Below, in pieces: positions 14,178-17,319 of a stretch of 17,319 nt of DNA. This DNA is from Synechococcaceae cyanobacterium RL_1_2 (GTDB lineage: Bacteria; Cyanobacteriota; Cyanobacteriia; Cyanobacteriales; JAAUPO01), in assembly GCA_012033095.1 (NCBI GenBank), contig JAAUPO010000006.1:1-17319 (forward strand), read 5' to 3'. The number at the start of each line of letters is the position of its first letter. The stretch's first letter is position 1. The position numbers were made by a program, and so were the translations under genes. The notes beneath the pieces were generated by a model. The model was not told where the DNA came from. It worked only from the letters and a program-made list of their open reading frames with translations, and ran no database searches.

Positions 14178-14441
14178 TTATGGAGAAGGGTGAGCGTGGC
14201 CTTCTAACTGAGCCATGGGGACAAAACATTCCCTCGGTAAAATAATCGGGTGATCATGGAACATGATTGTACCTCGATAGTTTTTAGTATCTACTGCCAC
14301 CCCGATCGGTGTAGCCGGGATCTTTCCCTGGTGAGCTTGATAATAATTTTGATAGGTGTACCGAGCGGCCCTAATTATCTCAGGATCAATGTAGGTTTGC
14401 TTAGGAGTTTCTTGATTAGAGTTTTTAGCTGGATCAACCAC
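14178..14441 (-). CDS. Conserved-looking small hypothetical protein downstream of leuB
   Basis: I do not recognise the family. The 87-residue product starts with GTG (14439-14441), begins MVDPAKNSNQETP, and has the segments YIDPEIIRAARYTYQNYYQ, then IGVAVDTKNYRG and TIMFHDHPIILPRECF, with a C-terminal EGHAHPSP. It is soluble, with no signal peptide or membrane segment, and rich in His and Tyr; the His at the H-D-H and H-A-H positions and the single Cys could bind metal (inference). It lies in the same frame as leuB, 12 bases after the leuB stop, so translational coupling is likely. Codon use resembles the neighbours. An ATG start would lose the conserved-looking half, so GTG is preferred. Confidence 0.65.
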   Translation of the reverse strand: MVDPAKNSNQETPKQTYIDPEIIRAARYTYQNYYQAHQGKIPATPIGVAVDTKNYRGTIMFHDHPIILPRECFVPMAQLEGHAHPSP

Positions 14442-14453
14442 GGGCTTTTGATG

Positions 14454-15548
14454 TTATTGTTCTAGGTTTTGTAAGGCTTTTACCAAGCATTCTCCGATCG
14501 CTTTACAGCCGCATTGGGTCATGCCCTCTGACATAATATCACCGGTACGATAACCCTGCTGTAGTACTTTAACCACTGCTTGTTCGATCGCGTTAGCCGG
14601 AACAGGTAGATTTAAACCATATTTGAGCATCATGGCCACACTCAGCACCTGGGCCATAGGATTAGCCTTATCCTGGCCAGCAATATCGGGAGCCGAGCCA
14701 TGGACAGGTTCAAATACCCCTGGGCCATCGCTCCCCAGGCTAGCGGAAGGTAACATGCCAATACTGCCGGTTAACATCGCAGCAGCATCGGATAAAATAT
14801 CGCCAAATAAATTACCAGTAACGATCGTGTCAAATTGTTTTGGAGCCCGTACTAATTGCATCGCTGCATTATCCACATAAAGATGGGATAACTCCACATC
14901 AGGATAATTTTTTGCCATTGCCGTTACCCGATCGCGCCATAGTTGGGAGACATCTAACACGTTCGCTTTATCCACAGAACAAAGTTTACCTTGGCGTTTT
15001 TGAGCAATTTCAAATCCAATTTTAGCGATGCGATCTACTTCCGTATCCAAATAGGCCATGGTATTTACCCCGCGTTGACGGCCCTGTTCGTCTTGAAAAA
15101 TGCCTTTAGGTTCACCAAAATAAACACCACCGGTCAATTCCCTTACCACCATAATATCCACCCCTTCCACCACTTCTTTTTTGAGGCTAGAAGCATCAAT
15201 GAGTTGGGGAAAGATCGTAGCAGGTCTCAGATTAGCAAATAAATCTAAACCAGCCCTTAACCCCAGTAAGCCAGTTTCTGGTCGTTGATGGCGAGGCAAA
15301 TTATCCCATTTATAACCCCCGATCGCTGCCAATAAAACCGCATCACTACCTTTACAAATATCTAGAGTTTCTTGGGGTAAAGGTTCTCCGGTAGCATCGA
15401 TCGCTGCACCACCGATGGGAGCTTCCGTATAATCAAAACTTAAATCATATTGCTTACCGATCACTTGCAAAATATCCAAGGCCACAGCCATAATTTCAGG
15501 GCCGATACCATCTCCGGGTAAAAGAGTAAGCTTAAAATTCTGGGTCAT
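14454..15548 (-). CDS. leuB: 3-isopropylmalate dehydrogenase
   Basis: LeuB oxidatively decarboxylates 3-isopropylmalate with NAD+ to the precursor of leucine. The 364-residue product is full length. It starts [20 protein letters not shown], then shows [13 protein letters not shown], the [15 protein letters not shown] segment, [23 protein letters not shown] (substrate-binding Arg/Tyr), [34 protein letters not shown] (metal-binding Asp residues), and the NAD-binding [16 protein letters not shown]. The start is an ATG at 15548, with no strong Shine-Dalgarno. The small gene at 14178 follows. The divergent neighbour is lipA. The rest of the leu pathway is not here. Confidence 0.96.
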   Translation of the reverse strand: MTQNFKLTLLPGDGIGPEIMAVALDILQVIGKQYDLSFDYTEAPIGGAAIDATGEPLPQETLDICKGSDAVLLAAIGGYKWDNLPRHQRPETGLLGLRAGLDLFANLRPATIFPQLIDASSLKKEVVEGVDIMVVRELTGGVYFGEPKGIFQDEQGRQRGVNTMAYLDTEVDRIAKIGFEIAQKRQGKLCSVDKANVLDVSQLWRDRVTAMAKNYPDVELSHLYVDNAAMQLVRAPKQFDTIVTGNLFGDILSDAAAMLTGSIGMLPSASLGSDGPGVFEPVHGSAPDIAGQDKANPMAQVLSVAMMLKYGLNLPVPANAIEQAVVKVLQQGYRTGDIMSEGMTQCGCKAIGECLVKALQNLEQ

Positions 15549-15686
15549 AATCGATCGCTAAACATGATTTATCTAATTAACATAGGAAACTTTAGCAGCT
15601 AAACCTAACCTTGTTAAAATATTATTGTTGATCTCTGCTGTTTCAACTAATAGTTCAATTAAAAATTCAATTAAAAATTTATTATT
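15549..15686. promoter_or_regulatory. Divergent promoter region of leuB and lipA
   Basis: This AT-rich 138-base spacer ends with a perfect 12-bp tandem repeat TTCAATTAAAAA (15654-15677) just before the lipA start. Promoters for both genes must lie here; candidate boxes are too degenerate to name. Confidence 0.4.
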
Positions 15687-16568
15687 GTGGTCGTAAAACC
15701 AGATTGGTTAAGGGTTAAAGCTCCCCAATGGCAAAGGGTGGGCAGCGTTAAAGAAATTTTAAGAGATTTAGCCCTAAACACAGTATGCGAAGAAGCTTCC
15801 TGCCCCAATATTGGAGAGTGCTTTAATGCCGGAACTGCTACCTTTCTTATCATGGGCCCCGCCTGTACTAGGGCCTGTCCCTACTGCGACATTGATTTTG
15901 AAAAGAAACCCCAGCCCCTAGATCCCACCGAGCCTTTACGCTTAGCAGAAGCAGTCAAACGGCTCAACCTTAACCACGTAGTAGTTACATCTGTTAACCG
16001 GGATGATTTACCCGATGAAGGGGCCGGTCAATTTGTGCGTTGCATAGAAGAAATTAGAAAAGTTTCTCCCCACACCACCATTGAGGTCTTAATTCCCGAT
16101 CTATGTGGTAATTGGGAAGCTTTAGAGCTTATTATTCAGGCCAAACCAGAGGTGTTAAACCATAATACGGAAACCGTTCCCCGCTTATACCGCCGTACCC
16201 GGCCCCAGGGGGATTATCTCAGATCCATGGAACTCCTGAAAAAAACTAGGGAATTAGCCCCTTGGATTTATACTAAATCTGGAATTATGGTTGGTTTAGG
16301 GGAAACGGATACGGAGGTGCGGCAAACCATGGAAGACCTCAGGGCAATGGATTGTGACATTATCACCATTGGTCAATATCTTCAACCGACCCAAAAGCAT
16401 TTAGGGGTTAAGGATTTTGTCCCCCCAGAACAGTTTGAGGCCTGGAGACAATTTGGGGAAAAATTGGGCTTTTTACAAGTGGTCGCTTCTCCCCTTACCC
16501 GTAGCTCCTACCATGCAGAACAGGTAAGGGCATTGATGGAGCAATATCCGCGATCGATCCCACAATAA
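15687..16568 (+). CDS. lipA: Lipoyl synthase
   Basis: LipA inserts two sulfur atoms into octanoyl groups on the lipoyl domains of 2-oxoacid dehydrogenases and the glycine cleavage H protein, using radical SAM chemistry. Both iron-sulfur sites are present: the auxiliary cluster [12 protein letters not shown] (Cys34, 39, 45) and the radical SAM cluster CTRACPYC (Cys60, 64, 67). The RSSY motif (272-275), whose Ser ligates the auxiliary cluster, is near the C-terminus. The TVxxLYRRxRP and [10 protein letters not shown] segments are conserved. At 293 residues it is full length. The start is GTG (15687), giving [14 protein letters not shown], which fits cyanobacterial LipA; there is no in-frame ATG upstream. 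Frame intact. Confidence 0.96.
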   Translation: MVVKPDWLRVKAPQWQRVGSVKEILRDLALNTVCEEASCPNIGECFNAGTATFLIMGPACTRACPYCDIDFEKKPQPLDPTEPLRLAEAVKRLNLNHVVVTSVNRDDLPDEGAGQFVRCIEEIRKVSPHTTIEVLIPDLCGNWEALELIIQAKPEVLNHNTETVPRLYRRTRPQGDYLRSMELLKKTRELAPWIYTKSGIMVGLGETDTEVRQTMEDLRAMDCDIITIGQYLQPTQKHLGVKDFVPPEQFEAWRQFGEKLGFLQVVASPLTRSSYHAEQVRALMEQYPRSIPQ

Positions 16569-16749
16569 AACGACTGATTATGCCTATGCCTCAGCATCAT
16601 AGCTTGTTTTGAGATGGTGTTTGAAAAGCCTTCCCCATGCCCATGAATTGCGGGAATTAAGGGAGCATATTCGTGACTTTTAAAACTTTTATGGCCTAGC
16701 CATCCATCCTTCAAATAACTTTTATAGCTTTTTATAGCCATAGCCCTTA
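16569..16749. other. Spacer after lipA with a decayed GTGTTTGAAAAG end
   Basis: GTGTTTGAAAAGCC at 16617-16630 matches the outer end of the element at 16750-16879 (complement strand, right end). It may be a solo or truncated terminus. Beyond it, CTTCCCCATGCCCATGAATTGCGGGAATTAAGG could encode a short frame (LPHAHELRELREHI) that ends at once in TAA; I do not call it a gene. No clear terminator for lipA. Confidence 0.45.
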
Positions 16750-16879
16750 GAAGGTGTTTGAAAAGTATCAAATGTTGTTGAGTCGGCCCCTAAATCCCCC
16801 AATTTGACGAACTTTATTGCTTAAAATTTAGGTGATTTCCCCCAGACTGGGGGGCAAGGGGGGCTTTTCAAACACATTC
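16750..16879. mobile_element. MITE-like element, about 130 bp, ends GTGTTTGAAAAG / CTTTTCAAACAC
   Basis: Left GAAGGTGTTTGAAAAG (16750-16765) and right CTTTTCAAACACATTC (16864-16879) are inverted repeats matching at 15 of 16 positions. TTA flanks both ends (16747-16749 and 16880-16882), a possible 3-bp target duplication. The interior carries CCCCTAAATCCCCC and a GGGGGG-rich arm, related to the interior of the other element at 6885-6994. There is no coding capacity. Confidence 0.7.
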
Positions 16880-16919
16880 TTAAAATTTGTGATCATAATA
16901 ACAACCAAAAACCTAAAAT

Positions 16920-17319
16920 CTATTCCCTGACCACAGCACACCCTTGGTCTTTGCAATTAAGGCGTTGTTCCCGTTCTTGAATCAGGGTAATTAGGTCTGG
17001 TCGGCCAGTGAGTTGTAAGCGATATTTTGCCCAGATGCCATAAATGAAATCCGCGATCGCGCCAATCACAGGAATTTGGGTGATGCCATAGACCCAACCC
17101 ATGCCTAATGCTTGATACACCGAGCGAAAAACCGCCACATTTTTCAGTACGGTGCCATCGGGGAGAATGCCATGGATACGATCCATCGCGGCGGCAAAGG
17201 TAACACCACAGTAATGTTCTGGATTGTAACTATCTGCCATTACATCTACAAATTTGACTAAGCCCCGATCGCGGTCTTGTTTTGCAAAAAATTACACTTC
17301 CCGTCACACAAAGGGGACG
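16920..17319 (-). pseudogene. DCC-family (DUF393) thiol-disulfide oxidoreductase-like protein, 5' end disrupted and cut by the window
   Basis: The C-terminal part is clear: from about 17276 the frame reads GLVKFVDVMADSYNPEHYCG, then AAAMDRIHGILPDGT, VFRSVYQALGMGWVYG, IWAKYRLQLTGRPDL and ends CKDQGCAVVRE. This matches the DUF393/DCC family as I recall it in cyanobacteria. The natural start is upstream, with a DGxCPLC active site. Near the edge one can read R-E-V, then TAA (17292-17294), then F-F-A-K-Q, and about 12 bases further on, in a shifted frame, P-L-C. So the N-terminal frame is interrupted by at least one stop and a shift. This may be a true broken gene or poor sequence at an edge. An ATG at 17238-17240 is internal to the family and not a credible start. 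Confidence 0.6.

Noticed and set aside
15654..15677. 12-bp tandem repeat before lipA as an operator
   Set aside because: It is very AT-rich and not palindromic; replication slippage explains it as well.
16629..16682. Short plus-strand frame reading LPHAHELRELREHI as a remnant of a toxin of the Gp49/HigB type
   Set aside because: Too short, no other part of the protein is found, and the resemblance is from memory only.
16508..16771. 87-codon minus-strand open frame across the end of lipA
   Set aside because: It overlaps lipA antisense, runs into the repeat end and shows no protein family features.

Overview
The window looks like a cyanobacterial chromosome. Cyanobacterial marks include two small high-light-inducible chlorophyll-binding proteins, a ribosomal block in the order rplS-trnW-secE-nusG-rplK-rplA-rplJ-rplL, a Zur-like Fur protein, a lumen-type pentapeptide protein, and about a dozen copies of the HIP1 palindrome GCGATCGC. 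The DNA is AT-rich. I cannot name the genus with confidence; a unicellular or colonial chroococcalean lineage is a guess.

Layout. 1-82 is a truncated interspersed repeat. 528-621 (minus) is the SRP RNA gene, with its own promoter. 846-5216 is the plus-strand translation block: rplS, tRNA-Trp, secE, nusG, rplK, rplA, an L10-type leader with an attenuator-like hairpin, rplJ and rplL, closed by a strong terminator. 5312-8865 is all minus strand: a membrane-anchored periplasmic-binding-like receptor, a 110-bp MITE-like element, two almost identical tandem hli genes, then purQ and purS. A Zur-like gene (plus) runs divergently from purS. Its 3' end overlaps an alpha/beta hydrolase gene, which follows a lumenal pentapeptide gene on the minus strand. 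A Crp-family regulator is divergent from a large membrane-anchored acidic protein with a C-terminal helix-turn-helix-like domain. A short [2Fe-2S] ferredoxin, a small unknown protein tightly linked to leuB, leuB, lipA, a second MITE-like element and a broken DCC-family (DUF393) gene fill the rest.

How the genes fit together. The left third encodes parts of the ribosome, transcription elongation (NusG) and protein export (SecE, SRP RNA). The rest is ordinary metabolism and stress biology: purine synthesis (PurS/PurQ), leucine synthesis (LeuB), lipoate synthesis (LipA), zinc control (Zur), light stress (Hli) and thylakoid lumen proteins.

The most important caution is that five genes carry single-base frameshifts: rplS, rplA, rplJ, purQ and the acidic HTH protein. 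Three of the five lie in homopolymer runs. Because rplS, rplA, rplJ and purQ are essential or near-essential, and both halves of each gene are otherwise well conserved, I read these as probable sequencing or assembly errors, not pseudogenes, and annotate each as one gene. I found no CRISPR array, full-length insertion sequence, phage module or defence system. The best candidates for further attention are an orphan plus-strand terminator at 7086-7124, two MITE-like families that share a core but have different ends, the hli pair, and the membrane-anchored HTH protein.
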